NCBI GenBank assembly: GCA_028819235.1
Contig: JAPPMC010000212.1
Coordinates: 1-48,552 of the forward strand
Direction: 5' to 3'
From: Bryobacterales bacterium
Lineage (GTDB): Bacteria > Acidobacteriota > Terriglobia > Bryobacterales > UBA6623
DNA: 48,552 nucleotides
A model generated the notes under the pieces. The model worked only from the letters and a program-made list of their open reading frames with translations. It did no database searches and was not told the origin of the DNA. The position numbers and the translations under genes are program-made. This document shows, piece after piece, positions 1 to 9,127 of this stretch. How positions within the stretch are numbered: position 1 is the first letter of the stretch; each line of letters begins with the position of its first letter.

Positions 1-344
1 CAACATGCAAACCTACTGCACCTTGTGTGTTGCACCTCGGGCTGCAACGGGCCTTGGATTCCCGCTCACGTTCTAGGGAATGGCACATTTGGGCATGTGT
101 CACTCTTGAAACAAGTGCCGGAGCGTGACTGGATGGTAGTACCAAACGCCGTCGTTCTGAGCGGGACCACCAACGACCGCGCTAGTGGTCTAGGGACGAT
201 AAGGGAACTGCGATCAACCGTCCGAGTTTCCCGTGCAGGGCGAATTCAGGATCTTTCCAAGATCTGCCGGAAGTCGAACCTAGTCGCATCCGATTTATCG
301 CGCCTACGAACGAAGCCGGTCCCAGTGCTCACACCCTTCTCCCG
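1..344. other. Left edge, no gene recognised
   Basis: An open frame runs rightwards from position 25 into the downstream end of the AbiJ-like gene, but its translation shows no family motif and its codon use is mixed. Nothing on the other strand is recognisable. It is treated as intergenic or 3' flanking sequence. Confidence 0.5.
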
Positions 345-1274
345 TCAGGGTGTCAGTCGTCCGCTCTTCCGAGCCTTACTGAGGAGGAAAGTACAGTAGG
401 ATGCGCAAGTGCAAAGAAGCAAGACTGCCTCTTCTTGACCAACGGTCGCACCATCGTCCGTAGCAGCGTGTCCCACTCCCGGCGCATTACCTCTGTAGCC
501 GTAGAGCTTGTGCAGAGAGGCAATCAGCGCTGGGTGTACGTTGGGTTCGTCCCCGCGTCCATTCAGCTGCTTCAATGCATCGCCCAGAGTCCTCGCACTC
601 TTTACCAAGCCTATTGCAACTGATTCCACAGCGTTGATGCTCTCGTGAACACTCTCCGCCCAATTGCGCTCTCCCAACAGTTCAGTGGCTCGCTGAAGGT
701 GTCTGTTCGCGGCACCTTGTCTGGCAGCCCGCAGCGTACGCCGAGCCGTTGTTATCGCCGCAGCCTCTTGGGCCGTGACCGCTGGGTAGATCGTAGGAGG
801 GCCATTCGCGTCAACGACATACGCCATTTGGCATTCCTCAAAGATGTCCGAGATTCGCTGAACGTACTCTTGAGGGCGCTTCGGATGCCTCATAATGCAT
901 TGTAGGAGATCGAACACCTTGTGGTACCGAGCAGCTAAGAAGAAGAATTTGAACTCAGATACTGTAATATCAATTTTGACTCCAACGTGCCGATCGAAGC
1001 GATCAAGAGCTAGGATCTCGTCTATAGAAATGTGAAAGAATGAATCGAGAATCTCTTGGATAATAATAGTCCAACTTCCCGAAATACATCGTGTATTGTA
1101 AGCGAAGACTTGATCAGGGATTGCTGCTCTTATCTCTGTATAGAGCGTGTTCCACAATCGCGTTCGAACCTCGGATGGAACTTCACCGAGTCTCAGCCTC
1201 GTTGGCACGGGCTCAAGGGCCTGAGATTGAGAGAATGTGAGGCAACGGGGATCGAATTGCGAACCATCGTCCAC
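345..1274 (-). CDS. AbiJ-like abortive infection protein (AbiJ_NTD4 type)
   Basis: Predicted 309-residue cytosolic protein. The N-terminal stretch (about residues 12-50, with FSQ, an EPVPTRL segment and RLWNTLY) resembles the AbiJ N-terminal domain 4 found in phage-abortive-infection proteins. The C-terminal third has the segment that usually follows it: LLGERNWAESVHESINAVES at about 196-215, then HPAL, KLYGY and a G-V-G-H-A stretch. The GTG start at 1274 is supported by an AGGAG ribosome-binding site 9 bases upstream. In this family the protein is thought to act as a growth-arrest effector, but no catalytic motif is obvious here. It stands alone, with no antitoxin-like partner beside it. A and T are more frequent than in the metabolic genes, in keeping with horizontal acquisition. 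Family assignment is fairly firm; function is inferred. Confidence 0.75.
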   Translation of the reverse strand: MDDGSQFDPRCLTFSQSQALEPVPTRLRLGEVPSEVRTRLWNTLYTEIRAAIPDQVFAYNTRCISGSWTIIIQEILDSFFHISIDEILALDRFDRHVGVKIDITVSEFKFFFLAARYHKVFDLLQCIMRHPKRPQEYVQRISDIFEECQMAYVVDANGPPTIYPAVTAQEAAAITTARRTLRAARQGAANRHLQRATELLGERNWAESVHESINAVESVAIGLVKSARTLGDALKQLNGRGDEPNVHPALIASLHKLYGYRGNAPGVGHAATDDGATVGQEEAVLLLCTCASYCTFLLSKARKSGRLTP

Positions 1275-1529
1275 TTTTCAGTCTCCTTCGAGAGAGTCGC
1301 AAGCTAGCTGATCAACCGGAGCTTCCAAGTCTGAGGACCGTCCGTTCTCGCGGAGACATGCTTGGTAAGTTCCTTCTGTCTGCACCTCAAGTTCGTCAAA
1401 TCTGGCGATGTGCCCCAATTGTGTTGAAGATTATCTTGTTGGTCTCTAGTTCTTCAACTGATGTAGATGCCGAACGTATGAGCGCAGTACCCTCATCAAG
1501 CCGCAGATCGGGCAACACACGTCTTCCGC

Positions 1530-1646
1530 CTAGCGCTGCCACATGAACCGCACACGAACTGCTCCGCTGTTCGGGAGCATCGCTAGAATCTGCTTGAGGC
1601 TGATCTGCTTGCGATATCTCCTGCTCGGTTGCTTGGCCGTGGCCAT
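1530..1646 (-). CDS. Possible 38-aa basic peptide behind a strong promoter
   Basis: A short ATG frame encodes 38 residues, is rich in Arg and Lys near its start (KQPSRRYRKQ) and ends at a TAG. No family is recognised. The only argument for it is position: its ATG directly abuts the -10 box of a near-consensus promoter. There is no ribosome-binding site, so translation would have to be leaderless or begin at an internal ATG. It could equally be the 5' tip of a decayed gene, because another open frame of about 40 codons continues downstream in a different phase. The rest of 1275-1855 holds nothing recognisable. Confidence 0.25.
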   Translation of the reverse strand: MATAKQPSRRYRKQISLKQILAMLPNSGAVRVRFMWQR

Positions 1647-1675
1647 ACTGTACTAGAAAGCGCTCAAAGTGTCAA
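1647..1675 (-). promoter_or_regulatory. Sigma70-type promoter, minus strand
   Basis: Reading the minus strand, TTGACA (1675-1670) is followed by a 17-base spacer and TACAGT (1652-1647). That is a perfect -35, optimal spacing and a 4/6 -10. It is the closest match to a housekeeping consensus noticed in the window. It points towards the 38-aa frame and the AbiJ-like gene beyond it, about 370 bases away. Confidence 0.5.
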
Positions 1676-1855
1676 GCGGATTCCGGGCAGAATCAATTCG
1701 ATTCAGCGTACCCGACGCCTGAAGCCCGGAGCGATCTCCCACAAGCAGAAAGACAGCACTTGCGAACCTCTGGTCGAACCTTTACCGCCGCACCACTCGG
1801 GGGCTAGCACACGCGACAGGCCTCTTGAGGCCGCCCCTGCCCTGTCCGACCAACG

Positions 1856-3490
1856 CTAGGCTTCGCCAACCCTCATGCGCTCCGCCAGCCGATCCGTCGC
1901 CCTCCAGCTGAGGGCCAGGATGGTCAGCGTCGGGTTCTTCTCCGACGCGGTGGGAAACGCCGACCCGTCCACGACGAGCACGTTGGGCACCTCGTGCATG
2001 CGGTTGAACGAGTCCAGCATGGACCGCGCGGGATCCTCACCCATGCGGCACGTCCCGTGCTCGTGGATAGCGCTGCCGAAAGCGTCCGTCTCGCCCCGCT
2101 TGTACGGCAGTACCTCCGCCCGCATGGCGTGAAAAATCTCTTCGACCTTGTCGTACATGGCAGCGACCATGCGGCGCTCGTTGTCACCGATGTCGTAGTC
2201 GATGTGCGCTATCGGCACGCCGTAGCGGTCGATCCGGGACGGGTCCACCGTGATGCGGTTGGACGCCCGCGGCAGAACTTCGCCGAACGGGTGCAGCTCG
2301 ATCCGCGCCGGGTAGCGCTCCTTCACGGCGCGCTTGAAGCTCGCGCCGAAGCCAGCCATGCGTTTCGCATAGGAGGCGTTCGCCTGGCAGCCGATGTCCC
2401 ACAGTTCGATGCCGAAGCCCCTCAAGTAGTCGCGCTCGACGGCTGGATCGTCGTTCCTCGGGAAGTAGACGTGGCCGCCGCTGATGCCGTCGTCGTTCGA
2501 TGCGGGTGCGCCGTAGAGCTGTGGCGCGAAACCGTGCACGTTGATGCGGACCTGCTCGCAAAGATAGCGCCCCAAGGTGTCGGAAGCGTTGCCTAGGCCC
2601 GTGGGGAAATGGCGCGACTTCGAGTTGAGCAGGATGCGCGTGGAGTCCACACACCCGGCTCCCAAGACGACGCGGCGCGCCGGGACGACACGTTCCTCCC
2701 CGGACGTGCGCTCGAAGTACTGGACAGAGCTGGCGCGCCCCTCGTCATTCACAAGGATTCTCGAGACCACCGCGTTCTCCACGATCTCGAGGTTTCCGGT
2801 CGCAAGGGCCGGGGGGATGAGGTGATCCGCGGAGTTGAAGAAGCTCGCCGTGTCGCAACCTTCGCCGCACGCACCGCAGTAGTGGCATTTGGGAACGCCG
2901 CCGGAATGCTCGGTGCGCACCGCCAGCCTCGTAGCGACGGCCGGACGCCCGGCCCCGGCCGCGGCCATGGCGATCAGCCGCTCACCGCACCTAGGCGCGG
3001 GCGGGGGCTGATGGTAGCGGCTCCCGGGGAGCCAAGGAAGGTCCTCGCTGCCGCCGCAAACCCCGATGAGTTGCTCGACACGGTCATAGTAGGGCGCTAG
3101 GTCGGCGTAGCCCACCGGCCACGGTATTTCCCATCCGTCACGGGCGGGCTCGGTCAGGTTCAGATCCGAATAGCGCAGCGAGAGGCGACCCCAGACGTTC
3201 GTCTTGCCGCCAATGCCCCAAACCCGGGTGAGCGAAAACGGGCGGGTGGGATCGCTGTCGTAGGGCTGCTCGGCGGGATCCAGGAAGAAGGGCGGCGGGC
3301 GCTCGCCGCGCCGCAGGCGCTCGCGGCGTTCCCAAGGCTTCACATGCGTCCAGAAGTCCGCCCGAGGGAATCTCCCGCCGGCATCGAGCAGCAGGACCTT
3401 GAGCCCCTTATGCGCCAGATTCCATGCGGCCATCCCTCCGGAAGCCCCGCTTCCGATGACCACGACATCGGATTCTTGGCGCTGCGCCAT
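1856..3490 (-). CDS. GMC-family FAD-dependent oxidoreductase
   Basis: A 544-residue flavoprotein of the glucose-methanol-choline family, which oxidises alcohols or sugars with FAD. The dinucleotide-binding motif GSGASGG lies at residues 13-19 after a short N-terminus, which is why the ATG at 3490 is preferred over the GTG at 3550. The C-terminal GMC domain has the family signature HEHGTCRMG, with the likely catalytic histidine at 476-478, followed by the NPTLT segment. A cysteine cluster (C-x2-CGACGEGC) lies in the middle, as in membrane-linked gluconate/sugar dehydrogenase-type GMC proteins; it might bind a metal, but this is not shown. No signal peptide is visible, so the protein is cytoplasmic or carried by a partner. 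Substrate unknown. The next gene is transcribed divergently. Confidence 0.88.
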   Translation of the reverse strand: MAQRQESDVVVIGSGASGGMAAWNLAHKGLKVLLLDAGGRFPRADFWTHVKPWERRERLRRGERPPPFFLDPAEQPYDSDPTRPFSLTRVWGIGGKTNVWGRLSLRYSDLNLTEPARDGWEIPWPVGYADLAPYYDRVEQLIGVCGGSEDLPWLPGSRYHQPPPAPRCGERLIAMAAAGAGRPAVATRLAVRTEHSGGVPKCHYCGACGEGCDTASFFNSADHLIPPALATGNLEIVENAVVSRILVNDEGRASSVQYFERTSGEERVVPARRVVLGAGCVDSTRILLNSKSRHFPTGLGNASDTLGRYLCEQVRINVHGFAPQLYGAPASNDDGISGGHVYFPRNDDPAVERDYLRGFGIELWDIGCQANASYAKRMAGFGASFKRAVKERYPARIELHPFGEVLPRASNRITVDPSRIDRYGVPIAHIDYDIGDNERRMVAAMYDKVEEIFHAMRAEVLPYKRGETDAFGSAIHEHGTCRMGEDPARSMLDSFNRMHEVPNVLVVDGSAFPTASEKNPTLTILALSWRATDRLAERMRVGEA

Positions 3491-3609
3491 CGCCAGTCGC
3501 GCCACAGGGGCCGCCGGGCGGCAATGCGGCTCGGCCGGACCGTGGCCCACTCATCCTACAGGAGCGACAGGCGCGGGCGGGTACGTGCCAAGCGCGGCTG
3601 TCTGGCAGA

Positions 3610-4554
3610 ATGAGCCCGATGAGCCGGCTTCGCGCAGCGCTGAGATGGGTGCCGCCGGTCACGCTCGCCGTTGCGCTGGCCGCGCTCTGGCCGCTCTTCC
3701 TCTCAGGCAGCGGGTACAGCGCCGTCATTGCATGGATCGCGCTCATTTCGATCGGTCAGATCTTGGCTCCCCTCGCGCTGCTGGCCTTGATCGTGTGGGG
3801 TGTCTGGAAGCGTCGCTTCAGCCGCCCCATGCAGGCCACTCTCGCCTTGGGCCTGATCGCCCTGTGGCCGGCGATGTGGGGATTCGGGGTGCTCCCAATC
3901 GCATTCCCGTACGATGTCGACACTTCCAGTCCGACCGCCACTGTCCGGCTCCCGTCGGACCATACCCTGCGCGTTGCATGGGGCGGAGACCGGCTGGCCA
4001 CCAATTACCACGCGTTCACACCGGACCAGCGGTGGGCCTATGACCTGGTGGTCGAGCCAGCCGGCCACGGCTCTTCCGACCTTGAGGCCTACGGCTGCTA
4101 CGGAACGCCGGTGCTAGCCCCGGTGGCATCGACCGTGCGCCGCGCACGCGACGGCCTTGCCGACCAGGTCCCCGGTAAGCCGAGCCGGATACTCGACGAA
4201 CCGGCGGGGAACTCGGTTGTGCTGGAGCTGAACACGGGAACCTTCCTGCTGCTGGCCCATCTCAAGCAGCGCAGCTTGGCGGTTGCAGCCGGGGACAGAG
4301 TCGAAGAAGGTCAGTTGCTCGGGGAATGCGGCAATTCGGGCAACACCAGCGAGCCGCACATCCACATCCACCATCAGCGTCAGGACCCGTCGGAGTATCC
4401 CGTCAACATGGCCGAGGGGCTGCCGCTCTTCTTCCGCGACCACGACGGACCGCCAATGCCGGAAGGGGGAGTCACGCAGCGGGACGGCGACGTGGCGTTC
4501 ACCGGCGCCGTCGTACGCCATGTTCCAAAAGGGACCGACGACAGCCGTGAGTAG
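3610..4554 (+). CDS. Membrane-anchored M23-family metallopeptidase (LytM-like)
   Basis: A 314-residue protein with three hydrophobic segments (about 14-33, 37-63 and 72-95) and then an extracytoplasmic M23/LytM-type domain. Zinc-site elements seen are D145 in the WAYD segment, H217 in LLLAHL and the HIHIHH run at 250-255. The G-x-P-V-x-A-P and G-N-S-G-N-T turns typical of the fold are present. The residue four before D145, normally the first zinc-ligand histidine of H-x3-D, is R141. It may therefore be an inactive or regulatory cell-wall hydrolase. M23 enzymes usually cut peptidoglycan cross-links. ATG at 3610 has a second in-frame ATG three codons later and no clear ribosome-binding site. 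The following gene lies 55 bases downstream. Confidence 0.82.
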   Translation: MSPMSRLRAALRWVPPVTLAVALAALWPLFLSGSGYSAVIAWIALISIGQILAPLALLALIVWGVWKRRFSRPMQATLALGLIALWPAMWGFGVLPIAFPYDVDTSSPTATVRLPSDHTLRVAWGGDRLATNYHAFTPDQRWAYDLVVEPAGHGSSDLEAYGCYGTPVLAPVASTVRRARDGLADQVPGKPSRILDEPAGNSVVLELNTGTFLLLAHLKQRSLAVAAGDRVEEGQLLGECGNSGNTSEPHIHIHHQRQDPSEYPVNMAEGLPLFFRDHDGPPMPEGGVTQRDGDVAFTGAVVRHVPKGTDDSRE

Positions 4555-4609
4555 ACCCCGGGGCCGACAGGGTGGCAGGTATACTCGAACGGGCCGCAAG
4601 CCCAGCCGA

Positions 4610-7069
4610 ATGCGACCCCTACTGGTTCTAGTTGCCGTCGTGGCGACGGTCGGCGATGCCCGAGCCGCATCTCCCTCGGATGCGCTGCAGGTGCTGCTGC
4701 AGAACTGTGCCGCATGCCACGGCCAAGCGCAGTTGTCGGGCCTTGACCTTCGCACCCGGGACGGCCTGCTGCGCGGAGGGTCCCGAGGCCCGGCCATCCA
4801 ACCGGGCGACGCAGAAAGCAGCCTGCTCTACCGGGCCGTCGTGGGGGACGGGGCCTTGTCCATGCCGCCGGAGCCGGGCCCGCTGCCCGCGGAGTCGGTG
4901 ACAGTGCTAAAGCGGTGGATCGACAGCGGTGCCGAGTGGCCGCAGGGTGATCCCGCATCGGAAGGGGGCGGCTGGTGGTCCTTCGAGCCGGTGGAGCGGC
5001 CTCCACTGCCGGATGACCCGACTGGATGGTCGCGATCACCAATCGACCGCTTCATCGCCGCCAAGCACCGGGAAGGGGGGCTCGAGCCGGTGGGAGAGGC
5101 TGGTCGGCGCGCATGGATTCGCCGCGCGACCTACGACCTCCACGGCCTGCCGCCTGATCCGGCCGACGTGGAGGCGTTCCTCCGGGATGACTCGGACGGG
5201 GCGTACGAGGCCGCGATCGACCGCCTGCTGAAGTCGGACCGTTACGGGGAGCGCTGGGGCCGGCTCTGGCTGGATGTCGTGCGCTATGCGGACAGCGGAG
5301 GCTTCGAAACCGACATCTACTTCCCGGACGCGTGGCGCTACCGCGACTACGTCATCCAGTCCTTCAACGACGACAAGCCCTTCGACCGCTTCGTCCAAGA
5401 ACAGCTGGCGGCGGACGAGATCTGGCCCGACGACATCGAACTGCGCGGATCGTACGAGATCCCCGAAGAGAAGCGGCGCAACTTGGAGGCCCGCATAGGG
5501 ACGGGAATGTACACGATCGGCACGGTCTACCACGAGGCGGCGCTGAACGGTCACCAGCTGCGCTACGAGTGGCTGGTAGATGCGGTCGACGTGACAGGAG
5601 AAGCATTCCTCGGACTCACGCTGGGCTGCGCAAGGTGCCACGACCACAAGTTCGACCCGATCAGCCAGCGGGAGTACCACCAGCTGATGGCCTACTTCGC
5701 CGGCAGTGAGATACGGCGCGTCCCGGCGGTGCACAAGATGTCCGAGTTCGGGTACTACTCCGCGTATCCCAAACAGCTGAAGGTGTTCGACCTTCAGCGG
5801 GCCATCAAGGCTCTCGACAGCGCCGTGCGCAAGCGACTCGAGGAATCGATCGTGGAGCGCTTCGACAGCGAGGTCGTCGGGGCCTACCGCGTCCCGCGGT
5901 CGAAGAGAACCGCGGAGCAGCAGGCGCTGGCCGCCCCACTCGAGCGGGCTCTCACCGAGGCAGGCCTGCGCGAGAATCCGGCCGGCTACGAGCCGCAGCT
6001 GCAGTACACACCGGACGAACTCGACAGGCGTCGCACACTCGTGGTCCAACTGGGCGAGGCAGCAGCAAGAGCCAACTTCGAACTGCCGACCGCCACAGTG
6101 CTCGGCAAGGCCGAAGTGGCCTACCCGGTGCGCATGACCCAGCGCGGGGACTGGAAGGCCGCCGGCGACACCGTCCTGCCGGGGCTGCCACGGGTGCTTT
6201 CCGCCGATGGGCGCGAGGAACCGAGCGCAGCGCGCAGGGCCTTGGCCAACTGGCTGACGGATCCGGGCCACCCGCTGCTCGCGAGGGTGATGGTCAATCG
6301 CATCTGGCAAGGCCACTTCGGGCGGGGAATCGTGGGCACTCCGAACAACTTTGGCCGCCAGGGCGATCCGCCGTCCCACCCGAAGCTGCTGGACTGGCTG
6401 GCGGCCGAGTTCGTCGACAGCGGATGGAGCATCAAGGCGATGCACCGGCTGATCATGCTCTCCAGCACCTATCGGCTGTCCACATCGGCGGATTCCCGCA
6501 ACATGCAGGGCGATCCCGAGAATCGCTTCTTCTGGCGCATGAACCGGCGCCGCCTCGACGCCGAGGGCTTGCGTGACTCAGTGCTCTGGGCGGCCGGCAC
6601 GCTGAACCTGAAGATGGGCGGCCGTCCTGTGCTGCCGCCGCTGTCGGAGGAGGAACGCCTCGGCATGTGGAACCGCGACGCTTGGCCAGAATCCGTGGAT
6701 CCGGCCGAGCACAACCGTCGCAGCGTGTACGTCTATGCCAAGCGCCAGTTTCCCTATCCCATGTTCAAGTCGTTCGACATGCCGGATCCTGCTGTAAGCT
6801 GCGGCCGCAGGGCCGAGACCACCGTGGCTCCACAGGCGCTCACACTGCTCAACAGCGAGTTCATGCTGCGCTCGGCCGAGGCCTTCGCGGAGCGTCTCTC
6901 CGACGCGGGCGGTCCCCAAGAGCAGGTCGATCGCGCTTGGATGGTAGCCTTCTCGCGTCCGCCGACGGAGCGCGAACGGGAGCAGGCCGCTGAAATGCTC
7001 TCACTGGCCGGCCCCAGGGAGTTCGCACTGATGCTCTTGAACATGAACGAGTTCGCCTATGTCGACTGA
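4610..7069 (+). CDS. Planctomycete-type cytochrome c / DUF1549 / DUF1553 protein
   Basis: An 819-residue exported protein. A short hydrophobic signal ending near AraA-type residues is followed by a c-type heme motif CAACH (33-37) in a Planctomycete cytochrome C domain with a later MPP segment. Then come DUF1549, including a second C-x2-CH site (CARCH, 340-344), and DUF1553 at the C-terminus. The start at 4610 places the signal peptide at the N-terminus; the frame stays open upstream to 4283 but that part is antisense-like noise over the M23 gene. A TATACT box at 4580-4585 suits a promoter. The stop overlaps the next start by 11 bases. Such pairs are common in Planctomycetes, Verrucomicrobia and Solibacter-type Acidobacteria, often near polysaccharide genes; the biochemical role is unknown. 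Confidence 0.9.
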   Translation: MRPLLVLVAVVATVGDARAASPSDALQVLLQNCAACHGQAQLSGLDLRTRDGLLRGGSRGPAIQPGDAESSLLYRAVVGDGALSMPPEPGPLPAESVTVLKRWIDSGAEWPQGDPASEGGGWWSFEPVERPPLPDDPTGWSRSPIDRFIAAKHREGGLEPVGEAGRRAWIRRATYDLHGLPPDPADVEAFLRDDSDGAYEAAIDRLLKSDRYGERWGRLWLDVVRYADSGGFETDIYFPDAWRYRDYVIQSFNDDKPFDRFVQEQLAADEIWPDDIELRGSYEIPEEKRRNLEARIGTGMYTIGTVYHEAALNGHQLRYEWLVDAVDVTGEAFLGLTLGCARCHDHKFDPISQREYHQLMAYFAGSEIRRVPAVHKMSEFGYYSAYPKQLKVFDLQRAIKALDSAVRKRLEESIVERFDSEVVGAYRVPRSKRTAEQQALAAPLERALTEAGLRENPAGYEPQLQYTPDELDRRRTLVVQLGEAAARANFELPTATVLGKAEVAYPVRMTQRGDWKAAGDTVLPGLPRVLSADGREEPSAARRALANWLTDPGHPLLARVMVNRIWQGHFGRGIVGTPNNFGRQGDPPSHPKLLDWLAAEFVDSGWSIKAMHRLIMLSSTYRLSTSADSRNMQGDPENRFFWRMNRRRLDAEGLRDSVLWAAGTLNLKMGGRPVLPPLSEEERLGMWNRDAWPESVDPAEHNRRSVYVYAKRQFPYPMFKSFDMPDPAVSCGRRAETTVAPQALTLLNSEFMLRSAEAFAERLSDAGGPQEQVDRAWMVAFSRPPTEREREQAAEMLSLAGPREFALMLLNMNEFAYVD

Positions 7070-8540
7070 CGCAACCGCCCCAAGAGGGCATGTCGGAACG
7101 CCCGTCCCTCGCCGCTGGTTCCTTGAGCACGCCGGACTCGGCTTCGGCGGACTGGCGGCCTCCTGCCTTCTGGCCGCAGACGGCGCGGCTGAGGCACGCT
7201 CCAATCCGCTCGCCGCCCGCCAGCCTTCGCTTCCCGCGACGGCCCGAAGCGTAATCTTCCTCTTCATGCACGGAGGCCCGAGCCATCTGGACACCTTCGA
7301 CCCCAAGCCGCTCTTGCAGGACCTCGATGGCCAGCCGGTCCCGGAGTCGTTCCGCAACCGCGACTTCCAGTTCACCAAGATGGACCGCGTCCCGCTGCTC
7401 GGGTCGCCCCGCCGGTTTACGCGGCATGGTCGGTCCGGCCTGCCCGTGTCCGACCTGTTCGCCAACGTCGCCAAGCAGGCGGACGAACTGGCGGTCATCC
7501 GGTCGTGCCACCACGACGGGTTCACCCACATCACAGGGCAGAACTGGATGAACACGGGCTGGGCCCAGGTCGGGCGTCCCAGCCTTGGATCATGGATCGT
7601 CTACGGTCTGGGCTCGGAGAGCGAGAACCTGCCAGCTTACGTGGTCATGCTCGACGGCGGGATCAAGTCAGGCTCGCCCGCATATGGATCGGGATTCCTG
7701 CCGGCGATGTACCAGGGGACGGTCCTGCGGAGCGAAGGTCCGCCGATCCTCAACATTCGGCGCCGGGAGCCTGCGGATCCGGCCCGCCAGCAGCTGCTGA
7801 TGGACAAGCTCGCTTGGTTCAACCGCCAGCACATAGCGGCGCGCCCGGGTGACTCGGACCTGGAGGCGCGCATGACCGCCTACGAGCTGGCCTTCCGGAT
7901 GCAGGCCTCAGCCCCGGAGGTGGCCGACATCTCATCCGAGACTGCGGCCACGAAGGAGCTGTACGGACTCGGCGACGCTGTCACGCGCCCGTACGGGAAA
8001 CAGTGCCTGCTGGCGCGCCGGATGGTCGAGCGCGGCGTGCGCTTCATCCAGATCTATTCCGGCTGCGGGAACAACGGCGCCAGCGCAGGCTGGGACGGCC
8101 ACAACCAAATCGACTACAACCACGAGACGATGGCGGCACAGGTAGACAGGCCGATCGCAGGGCTGCTGCAGGACCTGAAACAACGCGGCCTGCTCGATCA
8201 GACGCTTGTCGTGTGGGGAGGCGACTTCGGGCGGACGCCATTCACCGACGGCGCCGAGAGCGGGGCCCGCAATAACGCCGGCAGGGACCACAACCCTTAT
8301 GGCTTCACGGTCTGGATGGCGGGAGGCGGCGTCCGCGGCGGGCAGGTGGTCGGCTCGACGGACGAGATCGGGCTCAACGCCGTCGAAGACCGGGTGCACG
8401 TCCACGACCTGCACGCAACAATCCTGACGTTGCTTGGGCTGGACCATGTCCAGCTGACGTATCCGTTCCAAGGCCGGGACTTCCGGCTGACGGACGTCGG
8501 CGGCCAGAACAATCTGGCCTCACGCCTCATCTCGGCCTGA
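7059..8540 (+). CDS. Tat-exported DUF1501 (sulfatase-like fold) protein
   Basis: A 493-residue protein. A twin-arginine signal (PRRWFLEHAGLGFGGLA) begins near residue 18. The body is DUF1501, an alkaline-phosphatase/sulfatase-like fold: an early FLFMHGGPSHLDTFDPK segment, then IRSCHHDGFTHITGQ, a late VVWGGDFGRTP segment and RDHNPYGFTVWMAGGG near the metal site. The gene overlaps the DUF1549/DUF1553 gene by 11 bases, so translation is probably coupled and the two products are expected to work together in the periplasm. The heme protein plus hydrolase-fold partner is a recurrent module of unknown reaction. The start is fixed by the Tat motif and the overlap. Confidence 0.9.
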   Translation: MSTDATAPRGHVGTPVPRRWFLEHAGLGFGGLAASCLLAADGAAEARSNPLAARQPSLPATARSVIFLFMHGGPSHLDTFDPKPLLQDLDGQPVPESFRNRDFQFTKMDRVPLLGSPRRFTRHGRSGLPVSDLFANVAKQADELAVIRSCHHDGFTHITGQNWMNTGWAQVGRPSLGSWIVYGLGSESENLPAYVVMLDGGIKSGSPAYGSGFLPAMYQGTVLRSEGPPILNIRRREPADPARQQLLMDKLAWFNRQHIAARPGDSDLEARMTAYELAFRMQASAPEVADISSETAATKELYGLGDAVTRPYGKQCLLARRMVERGVRFIQIYSGCGNNGASAGWDGHNQIDYNHETMAAQVDRPIAGLLQDLKQRGLLDQTLVVWGGDFGRTPFTDGAESGARNNAGRDHNPYGFTVWMAGGGVRGGQVVGSTDEIGLNAVEDRVHVHDLHATILTLLGLDHVQLTYPFQGRDFRLTDVGGQNNLASRLISA

Positions 8541-8558
8541 GACTGACCCAGCCGAGGC

Positions 8559-8921
8559 TCACAGCCGCGCGTAGACGTGCGCGACGCTGGCGGCGATGCC
8601 GATGAGGGCCGCGGCGCAGACCCACAACACGGCACAGACCGTGTAATCGCACGGCCGGCGGCGGTTTACGGAAGCCACGACCCGGCGCTTGGCGAGCACC
8701 GCGAACACTTGGGAGCCGAGCATGTACAGGCCGAGAACCTGATTAGCCTTGTACCAGGCCTCGGGCGAAGCCAGCGATAGCGGCGTTCGGAATCCGTACC
8801 AACGGTTCGGCGGCACCCAGCCCAGCACCAAGGGAACAGCGGTGGCGGCGATGATGATCGCGATCAGGTCGGGCGCATGCCTCTCCCACAGTTCGCGCGC
8901 GGCCCTTGGGTCCAGCGGCAC
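8559..8921 (-). CDS. SdpI-family small membrane protein
   Basis: A 120-residue protein with three to four hydrophobic segments and the SdpI signature RWYGFRTPLSLASPEAWYKA, then N and a G-L-Y-M stretch. In Bacillus, SdpI gives immunity to the SdpC killing factor; most family members elsewhere have no known role. It begins at GTG 8921 and converges on the DUF1501 gene. It lies just downstream of the decayed hsdR fragment on the same strand, so it may have been part of the same island or simply be its neighbour. Confidence 0.75.
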   Translation of the reverse strand: MPLDPRAARELWERHAPDLIAIIIAATAVPLVLGWVPPNRWYGFRTPLSLASPEAWYKANQVLGLYMLGSQVFAVLAKRRVVASVNRRRPCDYTVCAVLWVCAAALIGIAASVAHVYARL

Positions 8922-9127
8922 TCCACAAGCCTAATGCCTGTGCACGCTTGGCGCCCAGACCACAGCCCATGTTTGACGTGCGGGCCGGGAATGCCCCGCA
9001 AGACCTTATGTCTGGCTCACCGGGGTCCTCCAGATCGAGGAATTGGCCCGGCGCTCCAATCCTCATGCTCCAACTCCGTAAGTGGATGAGTTCGAGCAGG
9101 CGATTGGGCATCCGGAGATAGTCTAGT

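Noticed and set aside
25..399. 124-codon plus-strand frame at the left edge
   Set aside because: No motif, no ribosome-binding site, and it runs into the 3' end of the well-supported AbiJ-like gene.
1994..2596. 200-codon plus-strand frame opposite the GMC oxidoreductase
   Set aside because: Antisense shadow rich in His, Val and Arg without any family motif.
4283..4609. N-terminal extension of the cytochrome/DUF1549 frame
   Set aside because: It overlaps the M23 gene in another phase, reads as Ser/Arg/Thr-rich noise and would bury the signal peptide.
5036..6445. 469-codon minus-strand frame opposite the DUF1549/DUF1553 gene
   Set aside because: It is a Val/Arg/Leu-rich shadow of a gene with clear domains; such antisense frames are expected at this GC content.
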